Shown: piece after piece, positions 25,998-36,409 of the stretch
How the letters are laid out: each line of letters begins with the position of its first letter
Numbering within the stretch: position 1 is the first letter of the stretch
Assembly (NCBI RefSeq): GCF_001646865.1
Contig: NZ_LRRB01000197.1
Span: 1-64,000 of the forward strand
Source of the DNA: Aldersonia kunmingensis
GTDB taxonomy: Bacteria; Actinomycetota; Actinomycetes; Mycobacteriales; Mycobacteriaceae
DNA length: 64,000 bases
Direction of reading: 5' to 3'
Made by a program: the position numbers and the translations under genes
Notes under the pieces: generated by a model
Seen by the model: the letters and a program-made list of their open reading frames with translations, nothing else
Told to the model about the DNA's origin: nothing
The model's database searches: none

Positions 25998-27053
25998 TCA
26001 GGGCTTGACGTACCCGGTGATCGGCGGCAGGTCGGCCAGCGTCACGATGCCCGGCGGCGCGGCGACGACGCGGGACACCGCGTTCGTCACCGGCAGGGCG
26101 GTGTAGATCATGCCCAGCTCCATCCATTCCTCCGGGGTGTCCCAGTCGAACGGCGGCAGGCAGTGGATCACCGTGCGCATATTGGGCACACCGAAGACCT
26201 GGATGACGTGCCCATCGGCGAGCGGCTTGGGCGGGGTCACGTGCTCGCCCATGATCCAGTTGAAGCCGACGCTGACGACGTTGCGGTCACCGACCCAGCC
26301 GCGGTGGTAGCCGAAGACGCTGCCCACGGTGCCCTTCGGGATCTTCATGAAGCCCAGGTCGCTGTCGTCGGTGGCAGCGGTGAACTCCACGTCGAACGTC
26401 ATCCGGTCCAGCGTGACGCCCATCGCGTCGGCCATCATCGCGGCCGACTCGGCGAAGACTTCACTCTCGCGGCGTACCGATTCCGCCAGCCCAGGGGTCT
26501 CGGGGTCCTGCGAGAAGCCCATCGCTGTCTGGGTGCCCGCCGAGCGGTACGTGGAGCAGTCCACCGACTCGGTAATCCGGATCTCGTCGACGCGCTCGCA
26601 GCAGCCGCTCAGGACCATGCCGACCATGTTCGTGATGCCGGGATGTGCCCCGCTGCCGAACATCGTTGAACCGCCTGCGTAACAAGCCTTTTCGATGCGA
26701 TCGCGATCTTCCTGCGGCAGCTTGCCGCCGGTGATCCAGCCTGCCGTCGTGCAGACATTGATCCCCGCGCTCAGCAGCGCCTCGAGTTCGTCGACGCTCG
26801 ACCACAGCGGGTTGTAGCAGCACGCGTCGGGCTTCAGCGCGATCAGCTCGGCGATGTCATTGGTGGCGATCACGCCGGTCGGGGTCGGATATCCGCAGAG
26901 GTCGGCCGCATCCTTCCCGACCTTCTCCTCGCCGTGCGCGTAGACGCCCACCAGCTCCATGTCGTGGCGGTCGATGATCGAGTACAGCGACCGGCGCCCG
27001 ATGTTGCCCGTCGTCCACTGGATCACTCGCAATGGCGCTTGTTCTGTTGCCAC
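25998..27053 (-). CDS. Dihydrodipicolinate-reductase-like NAD(P)-dependent dehydrogenase
   Basis: About 351 residues from GTG 27053, chosen for the GGAG eight bases upstream; an in-frame ATG at 27095 is an alternative. The N-terminal Rossmann motif PLRVIQWTTGNIGRRSLYSI and FGSGAHPGITNMVGMVLSG are characteristic of the DHDPR-like proteins common in Mycobacteriales, related to 2,4-diaminopentanoate dehydrogenase. They are not the lysine biosynthetic DapB. Substrate unknown. It is the first gene of the operon with TetR, the KstD-like flavoprotein and a hydrolase, so a dehydrogenase step in lipid or steroid breakdown is plausible. Confidence 0.83.
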   Translation of the reverse strand: MATEQAPLRVIQWTTGNIGRRSLYSIIDRHDMELVGVYAHGEEKVGKDAADLCGYPTPTGVIATNDIAELIALKPDACCYNPLWSSVDELEALLSAGINVCTTAGWITGGKLPQEDRDRIEKACYAGGSTMFGSGAHPGITNMVGMVLSGCCERVDEIRITESVDCSTYRSAGTQTAMGFSQDPETPGLAESVRRESEVFAESAAMMADAMGVTLDRMTFDVEFTAATDDSDLGFMKIPKGTVGSVFGYHRGWVGDRNVVSVGFNWIMGEHVTPPKPLADGHVIQVFGVPNMRTVIHCLPPFDWDTPEEWMELGMIYTALPVTNAVSRVVAAPPGIVTLADLPPITGYVKP

Positions 27054-27201
27054 CGTGCACGCTCCGATTCCCGAGCTGTAGACATCTGATGCCATTTGTC
27101 TACACGCTGGACGGGCGGTGGGGAAGGGGTCAACCAGCTCGATGGGCACAAAAAGCGCCCCGGTCCTGCGTCGCAAAAGCTCTGCAGGGCCGGGGCGCTG
27201 A

Positions 27202-27289
27202 TGGCGGAGGATAGGGGATTTGAACCCCTGAGGGCGTTAACCCAACCCGCGTTCCAGGCGAGCGCCATAGGCCACTAGGCGAATCCTCC
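27202..27289 (-). tRNA. tRNA-Ser (GGA anticodon)
   Basis: On the minus strand the gene starts GGAGGATTCGCCTAGTGG, contains the anticodon loop CTGGAAC (anticodon GGA), a long variable arm and the T-arm GGGGTTCAAATCCCC, and ends ATCCTCC-G-CCA. Acceptor arms GGAGGAT/ATCCTCC pair fully and CCA is encoded. The long variable arm fits a class II serine tRNA. In M. tuberculosis a tRNA-Ser and the SRP RNA are also found in this neighbourhood. Confidence 0.95.
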
Positions 27290-27352
27290 GTGGAGGAGCA
27301 TACCGGGCCACCCCGGGGGCGCACCAAATCCACCCCCGCTACACTCGACAAC

Positions 27353-27439
27353 GGATCCCGCGCGGCGCGCATCCTGTGAACTCCCCCAGGGCCGGAAGGC
27401 AGCAAGGGTCAACGGGCTCTGCCGGGTGCGCGGGGTCCC
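27353..27439 (+). ncRNA. ffs: Signal recognition particle RNA (4.5S type)
   Basis: The conserved core CAGGGCCGGAAGGCAGCAAG, with the GGAA tetraloop region and asymmetric loop that bind Ffh, is present. It is enclosed by arms GGATCCCGCG near 27353 and CGCGGGGTCC near 27428-27437, giving a single hairpin of about 87 bases. Exact ends are estimated. It lies just before the aspartate aminotransferase gene, as in mycobacteria. Confidence 0.93.
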
Positions 27440-27482
27440 CTTAACTCACTCGCCTTCTCCGGCAGCCATCCAGGTAAATTGA

Positions 27483-28832
<1,350 letters not shown>

Positions 28833-28860
28833 CTCGAAAAGGCCGAGGAGGGATCGGGAC

Positions 28861-29433
28861 ATGGTGACGCTCAACCTCGTGGGAGACCGGGAAGCGGACG
28901 AACTGCTGGCCGGTGACGCATTCGCGCTGTTGACGGGCATGCTTCTTGATCAACAGGTGCCGATGGAGACGGCGTTCCTCGGGCCGAAGAAGATCGCGGA
29001 CCGGATGGGCGGGCTTGACGTCCACCGCATCGCCGAGGCCGATCCCGACGAGTTCATCGCGCTCTGCTCGACAACACCTGCCGTGCATCGCTTCCCGGGC
29101 TCGATGGCCAAGCGGATCCAGGCAATGGCGGCGTACATCGTCGAGGCCTACGGCGGGGACACTGCGGCGATCTGGACCGAGGGCGACCCGGACGGGCGCG
29201 AGGTGCTGAAGCGGCTGAAGGCGCTGCCTGGTTACGGCGATCAGAAGGCCCGCATCTTCCTCGCCCTGCTCGGCAAGCAAATGGGCGTGCACCCGGACGG
29301 CTGGCGCGAGGTGGCGGGTAGTTACGGCGACGAGGGTTCCCGGCGGTCGATCGCGGACGTCGTCGACGCCGATTCGCTCTCCGAGGTGCGCGAGTTCAAA
29401 CGAGCCGCCAAGGCCGCGGCGAAGAAGTCCTGA
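28861..29433 (+). CDS. HhH-GPD-type base-excision repair protein
   Basis: 190 residues starting MVTLNLVGDREADELLAGDAF. Segments LLTGMLLDQQVPMETAF and LKALPGYGDQKARIFLALLG (helix-hairpin-helix, followed by the expected DNA-glycosylase helix) identify the HhH-GPD fold. The actinobacterial proteins of this short type are annotated as DNA glycosylases but their substrate is not known. No 4Fe-4S cysteines are seen. It follows the aminotransferase gene by 28 bases and may share its transcript. Confidence 0.85.
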   Translation: MVTLNLVGDREADELLAGDAFALLTGMLLDQQVPMETAFLGPKKIADRMGGLDVHRIAEADPDEFIALCSTTPAVHRFPGSMAKRIQAMAAYIVEAYGGDTAAIWTEGDPDGREVLKRLKALPGYGDQKARIFLALLGKQMGVHPDGWREVAGSYGDEGSRRSIADVVDADSLSEVREFKRAAKAAAKKS

Positions 29434-29507
29434 CCTTCCGCCCATTCCCTTCCGCGTCCTCGCTGCCCGGCCTAGCCTGAAAAAGGGGCTGTCGAGCAGG
29501 AGGCGAC

Positions 29508-31778
29508 ATGTCGACGACCGCGCCAGGCTTCAATCCGGATCTCGATCGACCCAGCCCAGCCTGGGACGGCTTCACTGCTGGTCCTTGGCAGGACGTGATC
29601 GACGTCCGCGACTTCATCCAGCGCAACTACACACCATACGAAGGGGATTCGAGCTTCCTCGTCGGCCCGACCAAGCGAACGACGGGTATCTGGGCCAAGC
29701 TCTCCGAAATGTTCCCCGCCGAGCGTGATAAGGGGATCTACGACGTCGACTGGCGAACCCCGGCGACGATCACCGCACACGCGCCGGGCTACATCGACAA
29801 GGACAACGAGATCATCGTCGGGCTGCAGACCGATGCGCCACTGAAGCGCGCGATCATGCCCTACGGCGGCTGGCGGATGGTCGAGGATGCGCTGAACACC
29901 TACGGCTACCCCGTCGACGAGGAAGTCAAGAAGGTCTTCACGCTCTACCGCAAGACGCACAACCAGGGCGTCTTCGATGTGTATCCGCCGTTCGTGAAGG
30001 CCGCGCGCCGCTCGAAGATCATCACCGGCCTGCCCGACGCGTATGGCCGCGGCCGCATCATCGGTGACTATCGCCGCGTCCCGCTGTACGGCGTGGATAC
30101 GCTGATCGCCGGTAAGCGTGCCGACCGCGCCGCGATGGACGCGCAGTTCTCCACCGAGGAGGTCATCCGGGATCGGGAGGAGAACAGCGAGCAGATCCGC
30201 GCGCTCGGCGAGCTGAAGCAGATGGCGGCGTCCTACGGGTTCGACATCTCCGGGCCCGCGAGTAGCGCGCATGAAGCGGTGCAATGGCTGTACTTCGCGT
30301 ACCTGGCCGCGGTGAAGGAGCAGAACGGCGCGGCCATGTCGCTCGGACGCACTGCGACCTTCCTCGACATTTACGTGCAGCGCGACATCCAGGCCGGCGC
30401 CCTCACCGAGACGCAGGCGCAGCAGCTGATCGACGACCTTGTCATCAAACTGCGCATCGTCCGGTTCCTGCGCACGCCCGAGTACGACGAACTGTTCTCC
30501 GGTGATCCGACGTGGGTCACGGAGTCGATCGGCGGCATGGGGGAGGACGGGCGGACCCTGGTCACCCGGACCTCGATGCGGATGCTGCAGACGCTGTACA
30601 ACCTCGGCCCGGCACCCGAGCCGAACCTCACCGTGCTGTGGACCAATCGGCTGCCGGCAGGATTCAAAACCTTTGTGGCACAGGCATCCATCGATACCTC
30701 GGCGATCCAGTACGAGTCCGACGAACTCATCCGACCAGTGAGCGGCGACGACGCGGCAATCGCGTGCTGTGTTTCTTCGATGCGGGTCGGTAAGCAGATG
30801 CAGTTCTTCGGTGCGCGGGTGAACCTCGCGAAGACGTTGCTGTACGCGATCAATGGCGGACGCGATGAGGTCACCGGCGATCAGATCGCGCCGCCGAGCG
30901 CACCGATCACCGCAGAGGTGCTCGACTATGCCGAGGTGGACGCGAAGTTCGACAAGCTGATGGACTGGCTCGCCGAAACCTATGTCTCCGCGCTGAACTG
31001 CGTGCACGCGATGCACGACAAGTACGCCTACGAGCGGCTGCAGATGGCGTTGCACGACAAGGACATTCTGCGCACCATGGCCTGCGGCATCGCTGGCCTG
31101 AGTGTCGTCACCGACTCGTTGTCGGCGATCAAGTACGCGACGGTTCGCCCTATTCGTGACGACACCGGCCTGGTCGTGGACTACGAAACGACCGGCGAGT
31201 TCCCGACGTACGGAAACGACGACGATCGTGTCGACGCGATCGCGGTCGAGGTGATGAGCAGGTTCATCCAGAAGGTGCGCCGACAGCCGACCTACCGTCA
31301 TTCGGTGCATACCCAGTCGGTGCTCACGATCACTTCGAATGTTGTGTACGGCAAGGCAACCGGCAATACCCCCGACGGGAGACGCAAGGGCGAACCATTC
31401 GCGCCGGGCGCCAACCCGATGAACGGGCGCGACAGGCACGGCATGCTCGCTAGCGCACTGAGCGTCGCGAAACTGCCGTATCACGAAGCACAGGACGGTA
31501 TTTCGCTGACCTCCACGGTTGTGCCCAGCGGACTCGGTCGCACGAAGGACGAGCAGGTCGGCAACCTCGTCGGCCTCCTCGATGCCTACATGGCTGAGGA
31601 AGGCTTCCATATGAACGTCAACGTCCTCAACCGGCAGACGCTCGAGGACGCGATGGAGCATCCGGAGAACTATCCGCAGCTGACTATCAGGGTCTCGGGT
31701 TACGCGGTGAATTTCGTCCGGCTTACCCGCGAACAGCAACTCGATGTGCTATCCAGGACGTTCCACGGGGAGCTGTGA
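29508..31778 (+). CDS. pflB: Pyruvate formate-lyase (formate C-acetyltransferase)
   Basis: 756 residues with an AGGAGG ribosome-binding site. The active-site cysteine pair is Cys420-Cys421 ([21 protein letters not shown]), and the glycyl-radical site is Gly731 in [17 protein letters not shown]. Both agree in position and sequence with the E. coli enzyme. It converts pyruvate plus CoA to acetyl-CoA plus formate under low oxygen; the radical form is destroyed by oxygen. The stop overlaps the start of the activase gene (TGATG). Such genes are uncommon in aerobic Nocardia-like bacteria. Confidence 0.96.
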   Translation: MSTTAPGFNPDLDRPSPAWDGFTAGPWQDVIDVRDFIQRNYTPYEGDSSFLVGPTKRTTGIWAKLSEMFPAERDKGIYDVDWRTPATITAHAPGYIDKDNEIIVGLQTDAPLKRAIMPYGGWRMVEDALNTYGYPVDEEVKKVFTLYRKTHNQGVFDVYPPFVKAARRSKIITGLPDAYGRGRIIGDYRRVPLYGVDTLIAGKRADRAAMDAQFSTEEVIRDREENSEQIRALGELKQMAASYGFDISGPASSAHEAVQWLYFAYLAAVKEQNGAAMSLGRTATFLDIYVQRDIQAGALTETQAQQLIDDLVIKLRIVRFLRTPEYDELFSGDPTWVTESIGGMGEDGRTLVTRTSMRMLQTLYNLGPAPEPNLTVLWTNRLPAGFKTFVAQASIDTSAIQYESDELIRPVSGDDAAIACCVSSMRVGKQMQFFGARVNLAKTLLYAINGGRDEVTGDQIAPPSAPITAEVLDYAEVDAKFDKLMDWLAETYVSALNCVHAMHDKYAYERLQMALHDKDILRTMACGIAGLSVVTDSLSAIKYATVRPIRDDTGLVVDYETTGEFPTYGNDDDRVDAIAVEVMSRFIQKVRRQPTYRHSVHTQSVLTITSNVVYGKATGNTPDGRRKGEPFAPGANPMNGRDRHGMLASALSVAKLPYHEAQDGISLTSTVVPSGLGRTKDEQVGNLVGLLDAYMAEEGFHMNVNVLNRQTLEDAMEHPENYPQLTIRVSGYAVNFVRLTREQQLDVLSRTFHGEL

Positions 31779-32656
31779 TGGCGTACGCAGTTGTCGCAGG
31801 GAAGATCTCGACGTCGGCACCACTCGGAATGCCATCGTTTTCCCGACCGGAGCCAGTCACCGACGAGGAGGCATCCGAGCGGACTGAGCGGCTGAGGGCG
31901 ATGCGTGAGGGTCGAATCGGCACCGTCCACTCGTGGGAACTCGTCACCTCGGTCGACGGCCCAGGCACGCGGCTGACGATCTTCGTCGCTGGATGCGCGC
32001 TCCGGTGTCAGTACTGCCACAACCCCGATACCTGGAATCGGCGGCACGGCGAGGAACGTCCGGTCGAAAAGGTCCTGGCGAAGATCGACCGCTACCACCG
32101 CGTGTTCGACGCGACCGGCGGTGGGCTGACGATCACCGGCGGCGAGCCGCTGTTGCAGCCGCAGTTCGTCGAGCGGGTTTTTGCCTGGTGCCGCGAGCGG
32201 GACATCCATACCGCGCTCGATACGTCGGGCTTTCTGGGCGCGCGGGCCAGCGACCGGCTGCTCGACAACACGAGTCTCGTTCTGCTGGACGTGAAGTCGG
32301 GCCTGCCGGAGGTTTACAAGCGCGCGACGCGGCGCGAGCTCGAGCCGACGCTGAAGTTCGGTCGCCGGCTAGCGCAGCGCGGCAACAAGATCTGGGTCCG
32401 CTTCGTCCTCGTGCCCGACCTCACCGACGGTGAGGAAAACGTCGACGCGGTCGCCGATTACGTAGCCTCGCTTCAGGATCTGGGCCCGGGTGGCGTGGTC
32501 GAACGCGTTGAGGTGCTGCCGTTCCATCAGATGGGCAAGGAGAAGTGGGAGGACCTCGGCGAGGAATACACCCTCGCCGACACGCACCCGCCGGACGACG
32601 ATCTGACCGCCCGCGTGCGGGGCCAGTTCGCGGAGCGCGGCCTCACGGTGTACTGA
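31778..32656 (+). CDS. pflA: Pyruvate formate-lyase-activating enzyme (radical SAM)
   Basis: 292 residues from the ATG at 31778, overlapping the pflB stop (an in-frame GTG lies one codon earlier). The radical SAM motif CALRCQYCHNPDTW (CxxxCxxC) and GGGLTITGGEPLLQPQF (SAM-binding GGE) are present, and the C-terminus EVLPFHQMGKEKWEDLGEEY matches PflA. The first about 45 residues are an extra N-terminal extension relative to E. coli PflA. It makes the glycyl radical on PflB. Coupled translation with pflB ensures joint production. Confidence 0.95.
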   Translation: MAYAVVAGKISTSAPLGMPSFSRPEPVTDEEASERTERLRAMREGRIGTVHSWELVTSVDGPGTRLTIFVAGCALRCQYCHNPDTWNRRHGEERPVEKVLAKIDRYHRVFDATGGGLTITGGEPLLQPQFVERVFAWCRERDIHTALDTSGFLGARASDRLLDNTSLVLLDVKSGLPEVYKRATRRELEPTLKFGRRLAQRGNKIWVRFVLVPDLTDGEENVDAVADYVASLQDLGPGGVVERVEVLPFHQMGKEKWEDLGEEYTLADTHPPDDDLTARVRGQFAERGLTVY

Positions 32657-32739
32657 GCCGCGGCGCGCCTTTGCCGGGTACTGAGCCGACGGAGGTCCAC
32701 GACTCTTCGAAGCGCTGTTCTCGCACCGTTCACCCTCCC

Positions 32740-32777
32740 GCCGCACACTTCCTGCGGCGCCGCAGGAAGTGTGCGGC
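32740..32777. terminator. 38-base perfect palindrome after pflA
   Basis: The two 19-base halves 32740-32758 and 32759-32777 are exactly complementary with no spacer, 83 bases past the pflA stop. No T-run follows. The position between two convergent operons suggests a bidirectional terminator or mRNA-stabilising hairpin. Confidence 0.55.
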
Positions 32778-32840
32778 TCTGGGGTGCGCCCCGCGACCAG
32801 CGCAGACCGGGACAGCGAACCATCAACGCCTTGAAGCCAG

Positions 32841-32875
32841 TGCGCCCCCGGGTCTTTGTGGGTCCCGGGGGCGCA
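32841..32875. terminator. Hairpin after the FadE5-like gene
   Basis: Twelve-base arms TGCGCCCCCGGG (32841-32852) and its complement (32864-32875) enclose an 11-base loop. It lies 22 bases beyond the stop of the leftward acyl-CoA dehydrogenase gene, so it probably ends that transcript. Confidence 0.6.
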
Positions 32876-32897
32876 TGCCGAACGCAGATCGGCAGGA

Positions 32898-34733
32898 TCA
32901 GAAAGCAGCTTCGTCGAGCTCCATGATGTCGTTGTCGAGGTTCGACAGGATGTTGCGGGTGGCGGTCAGCTCGGGCAGCACGTTGCGCGCGAAGAACGCC
33001 GCGGTGGCGATCTTGCCCTCGTAGAACGGCACATCCTTGTCCGCGGCACCCGCGTCGAGCGCCTTGACGGCGATCTCGGAGTGACGCAGCAACTGCCAAC
33101 CGATGACCAAGTCGCCGATGGCGAGCAGGAAGCGCACCGAGCCGAGGCCGACCTTGTACAGCTCGGACGGCGTCTCTTGCGCGGCCATCAGGTGACCGGT
33201 GAGGGTTGCCGCCATGGCCTGGACATCTTCGAGCGCGGTGGCGAGCAGCTTGCGCTCCCGCTTCAGGCGGCCATTCCCGGCCTCGCTCTCGATGAACTGC
33301 TGGATCTGACCGGCAACGTGCGCCAGCGCGACACCGCGGTCACGAGCGATCTTGCGGAAGAAGAAGTCCTGCGCCTGGATCGCGGTCGTGCCCTCGTACA
33401 GCGAGTCGATCTTCGCGTCGCGGATGTACTGCTCGATCGGGTAGTCCTGCAGGAAGCCGGAACCGCCCAGGGTCTGCAGCGACTCGGTCAGGTACTGGTA
33501 GGCACGCTCCGAGCCGACACCCTTGACGATCGGGAGCAGCAGATCGTTGACCCGGAAGGCCATCTCGCTGTCGGCGCCCGAAACCTTCATGGCGACATCG
33601 TCGTTCTGGTGCGCGGCGGTGTAGAGGTACACCGAGCGGAGGCCCTCGGCGTATGCCTTCTGCATCGCGAGGCTGCGGCGCACGTCCGGGTGGTGCGTGA
33701 TGGTGACGCGTGGCGCGGCCTTGTCGGTCATCTGAGTGAGGTCGGCGCCCTGCACGCGCTCCTTGGCGTAATCACGCGCATTGAGGTAGCCGGTCGACAG
33801 GGTCGCAATGGCCTTGGTGCCCACCATCATTCGAGCGTGCTCGATGACCTGGAACATCTGCGCGATGCCGTTGTGCACCTCGCCGACGAGCCAGCCCTTG
33901 GCGGGCACGCCGTGGCCACCGAAGGTGACCTCACAGGTGGCCGAGACCTTCAGGCCCATCTTGTGCTCGACGTTGGTGACGAAGGCGCCGTTGCGCTCGC
34001 CGAGCTCACCGGTCGCCGGGTCGAAGTGGAACTTCGGCACGAAGAACAGGCTAAGGCCCTTGGTGCCCGGTCCGGCGCCCTCGGGGCGAGCCAGAACCAG
34101 GTGCATGATGTTCGGGAACAGGTCATCGGAGTCGGCCGAGGTGATGAAGCGCTTGACGCCCTCGATGTGCCACGAGCCGTCATCCTGCTGGATCGCCTTG
34201 GTGCGGCCGGCGCCGACATCGGAACCGGCGTCGGGCTCGGTGAGCACCATGGTGGCGCCCCAGCCCTGCTCGGCGATGACCTTCGCCCATTCCTTCTGCT
34301 CGTCGGTGCCGTTGTTGTAGAAGATCTCGGTGAAGCCCGCGCCAGCGGCGTACATGAACGCGGCCGGCTGCGCACCGAGGATCATCTCGCCGATGGCCCA
34401 GTAGACGGCACGAGGAACCGGCATGCCGCCGAGCTCCTCGGCGATGCCGAGCTTGTCCCAGCCACCCTCGGAGAAGGTGCGGTAGGCCTGCTTGAAGGAC
34501 TCCGGGATCGAGATGCTGTGGGTCTCGGGGTCGAAGACCGGCGGGTTGCGGTCCGCGTCGGCGAACGGCTCGGCCAGCGGGCCTTCGGCCAGACGGCGGA
34601 CTTCGGCGAGCATTTCGCGGACCGTATCGGCGTCAAGGTCTCCGTACGCGCCCGTGGCCAGGGTCTCGTCGATGCCCAGCACCTCGAAGAGGTTGAACTC
34701 CAGGTCGCGAAGGTTGCTCTTGTAGTGGCCCAT
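32898..34733 (-). CDS. Acyl-CoA dehydrogenase, FadE5-like
   Basis: 611 residues starting [20 protein letters not shown], a start shared with mycobacterial FadE5. Acyl-CoA dehydrogenase core motifs are [19 protein letters not shown] and [37 protein letters not shown] lies at the FAD/active-site end. It is longer than ordinary dehydrogenases because of a C-terminal extra domain, as in FadE5 and very-long-chain enzymes. FadE5 oxidises saturated acyl-CoAs of broad chain length. The longer upstream frame is rejected in favour of this conserved start. Probably regulated through the dyad at 34829-34869. Confidence 0.93.
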   Translation of the reverse strand: MGHYKSNLRDLEFNLFEVLGIDETLATGAYGDLDADTVREMLAEVRRLAEGPLAEPFADADRNPPVFDPETHSISIPESFKQAYRTFSEGGWDKLGIAEELGGMPVPRAVYWAIGEMILGAQPAAFMYAAGAGFTEIFYNNGTDEQKEWAKVIAEQGWGATMVLTEPDAGSDVGAGRTKAIQQDDGSWHIEGVKRFITSADSDDLFPNIMHLVLARPEGAGPGTKGLSLFFVPKFHFDPATGELGERNGAFVTNVEHKMGLKVSATCEVTFGGHGVPAKGWLVGEVHNGIAQMFQVIEHARMMVGTKAIATLSTGYLNARDYAKERVQGADLTQMTDKAAPRVTITHHPDVRRSLAMQKAYAEGLRSVYLYTAAHQNDDVAMKVSGADSEMAFRVNDLLLPIVKGVGSERAYQYLTESLQTLGGSGFLQDYPIEQYIRDAKIDSLYEGTTAIQAQDFFFRKIARDRGVALAHVAGQIQQFIESEAGNGRLKRERKLLATALEDVQAMAATLTGHLMAAQETPSELYKVGLGSVRFLLAIGDLVIGWQLLRHSEIAVKALDAGAADKDVPFYEGKIATAAFFARNVLPELTATRNILSNLDNDIMELDEAAF

Positions 34734-34828
34734 TCTTAGCTCTCCATTTTGATGGATGGGTTCGGTGCGGTCCCGCGGCTGTCGGTTCCCGCCCAACATA
34801 TTCGTTCCAATTGGGTAGCGTCCATCGG

Positions 34829-34869
34829 CTACTCACCGGTAACTTAGCACCCATGTTACTACCGAGTAG
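34829..34869. promoter_or_regulatory. Extended dyad upstream of the FadE5-like gene
   Basis: Outer arms CTACTC (34829-34834) and GAGTAG (34864-34869) and inner arms GTAAC (34839-34843) and GTTAC (34855-34859) share one centre. The spacing between outer and inner arms is four bases on both sides. This nested symmetry is typical of sites bound by TetR-type fatty-acid regulators as dimer pairs. It lies about 100 bases before the FadE5-like start. Confidence 0.5.
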
Positions 34870-35020
34870 ATCAATCTTCAAGGGAAGTGAAGCGCTGCTG
34901 TGTCCAACCTCACAGGTATTCTAAAGGCGTTGTCGCACAACTAATTTCACGATTCCCCAACGGAAGGAATCTGAGGGTTTCTTCATGTTTTGTGACGGCA
35001 GTTACCACTAGGGTGAAGGT

Positions 35021-35623
35021 GTGGAAATCGAGACGCTTGCGGGCCCGGCCCGGGTTCAACTCGACGTTGACGCCGACCCGGCGTTCCTATTGGTACTGAC
35101 TCACGGCGCGGGCGGAGGTGTCGATTCGAGCGACGTGCTCGCCGTGCGTGCGCTCGCCCGCGATCTCGGGGGAGCGGTCGCGCGAGTCCTGCAACCCTTT
35201 CGTGTCGCGGGTGGACGGGCGCCTGGATCTGCGACGAAACAGGATGCCGCCTGGCTCGATGTGATCGCGGCGTTGCGCGAGCGGGTGCCGGGCGTACCGC
35301 TTGTTCAGGGTGGACGGAGCAATGGCGCGCGCGTCGCCTGCCGGACCGCCGTGGCGGTTGGAGCGACGGGCGTGGTCTGCTTGGCCTATCCGCTGCACCC
35401 GCCGGGCAAGCCGGAGAAGACCCGCGCAGACGAACTGCGCGCGGCCGGTCCAGCCGCCGAGGTCGTTGTTTTCAACGGCGACCGCGATCCGTTCGGCGTC
35501 CCCGATGCGGCCGATGCGGCGCTCGTCCACGTCCTGAAGGGCGAGACACATGCGTTGAAGAACGCGGGCCCGGAAATCGTTCGGGTGCTCGAGCCCTGGC
35601 TGCGACGCTGGGCCAGGGCGTAG
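35021..35623 (+). CDS. Small alpha/beta hydrolase (KANL3/Tex30-dienelactone type)
   Basis: 200 residues from GTG 35021. LLVLTHGAGGGVDSSD gives the oxyanion region, VPLVQGGRSNGARVACRTA the nucleophile elbow (GRSNG) and FNGDRDPFGVPD the acid, with the final His in GETHALKN. This pattern matches small hydrolases of the KANL3/Tex30 family. Its substrate is not known. It is a single gene, divergent from the FadE5-like gene, and ends at a clear terminator. Confidence 0.85.
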   Translation: MEIETLAGPARVQLDVDADPAFLLVLTHGAGGGVDSSDVLAVRALARDLGGAVARVLQPFRVAGGRAPGSATKQDAAWLDVIAALRERVPGVPLVQGGRSNGARVACRTAVAVGATGVVCLAYPLHPPGKPEKTRADELRAAGPAAEVVVFNGDRDPFGVPDAADAALVHVLKGETHALKNAGPEIVRVLEPWLRRWARA

Positions 35624-35683
35624 GCCAATATTGAGACGAAGCGCATCAATGTGCGCCGTGAACGGAACATTCGTTGCGTTAGA

Positions 35684-35709
35684 CGGAGTGAACGCTTCCG
35701 TTCACTCCG
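35684..35709. terminator. Hairpin between convergent genes
   Basis: Perfect 11-base arms 35684-35694 and 35699-35709 enclose a CTTC tetraloop. It lies between the hydrolase gene and the leftward methyltransferase gene, so it may terminate both. Confidence 0.7.
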
Positions 35710-35736
35710 CTGAGCGCAGCGCGACCATCCGCCCCC

Positions 35737-36372
35737 CTATGTGGGATCGCCGCCCGCCCCAGGCCGAACGGCGAACACCACGGCGTCGATCGCGTCCCGA
35801 TCCTCGGTGAGCCGCTTGCGCCGCTGCGCGACGCGGACCTCGAGGTGGCCGGTCAAAGCGGCGGCGAGCTGGTCGGGGTCGTAATGGACGTCTGGGTCGT
35901 CGGGTCCGCCATACCCCTCGGTGAGGTTGCGGATGTCGTGGCCGACGATGCACAGCGCGCCGGCCGGCGCGAGGGCGTCGGTGGCACGGTCCAGTAAGGC
36001 GTGCAGTTGTGCGCGCGGCAGGTGCACAAACGCGATGACGATCAGGTCAACCGGGCCGTCGAGATCGGCAGTGGTGGCGTCCTCGCATCGCCAGGTAATC
36101 CGGTTGCGCACGGCCCGGCTCTTGCGACTGACCACGGTCCGGGCCTTGTCGATCGCGACCTGCGAGAAATCGATCGCGGTCACCGACCAGCCGCGTTCAG
36201 CGAGCCAGATGGCGTTGCGGCCCTCTCCGCAGCCGAGATCGACCGCTCGTCCAGGGGCCAACGCCCAGCACAGATCGGAGACCACCGTGTTCGGCGGCGC
36301 ATCCCATCCAAGTCCGGTCTTCTGATAGCGCCGATCCCAGTCGGCAGCGTCCACCGCCTCGACCGCGTTCAC
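35737..36372 (-). CDS. Class I SAM-dependent methyltransferase
   Basis: 211 residues. Motif I is AVDLGCGEGRNAIWLAERGW, followed by VTAIDFSQVAI (motif II Asp) and PVDLIVIAFVHLPRAQL (motif IV). The N-terminal DWDRRYQKTGLGWDAPPN resembles TehB/thiopurine-type methyltransferases. A small-molecule substrate is likely, but not identifiable. It follows the DUF4185 gene by 37 bases in the same direction and may be cotranscribed with it. Confidence 0.88.
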   Translation of the reverse strand: MNAVEAVDAADWDRRYQKTGLGWDAPPNTVVSDLCWALAPGRAVDLGCGEGRNAIWLAERGWSVTAIDFSQVAIDKARTVVSRKSRAVRNRITWRCEDATTADLDGPVDLIVIAFVHLPRAQLHALLDRATDALAPAGALCIVGHDIRNLTEGYGGPDDPDVHYDPDQLAAALTGHLEVRVAQRRKRLTEDRDAIDAVVFAVRPGAGGDPT

Positions 36373-36409
36373 CAGCGCGGACGAGACGCGGTCGGACAGT
36401 ACGGCACGG

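Noticed and set aside
29472-31739. A 755-codon minus-strand open frame opposite pflB
   Set aside because: It mirrors the pflB codons, shows no motif, and pflB is complete with all catalytic residues.
32856-34739. A 627-codon plus-strand open frame opposite the FadE5-like gene
   Set aside because: Antisense shadow; the minus strand has the full acyl-CoA dehydrogenase with a conserved start.
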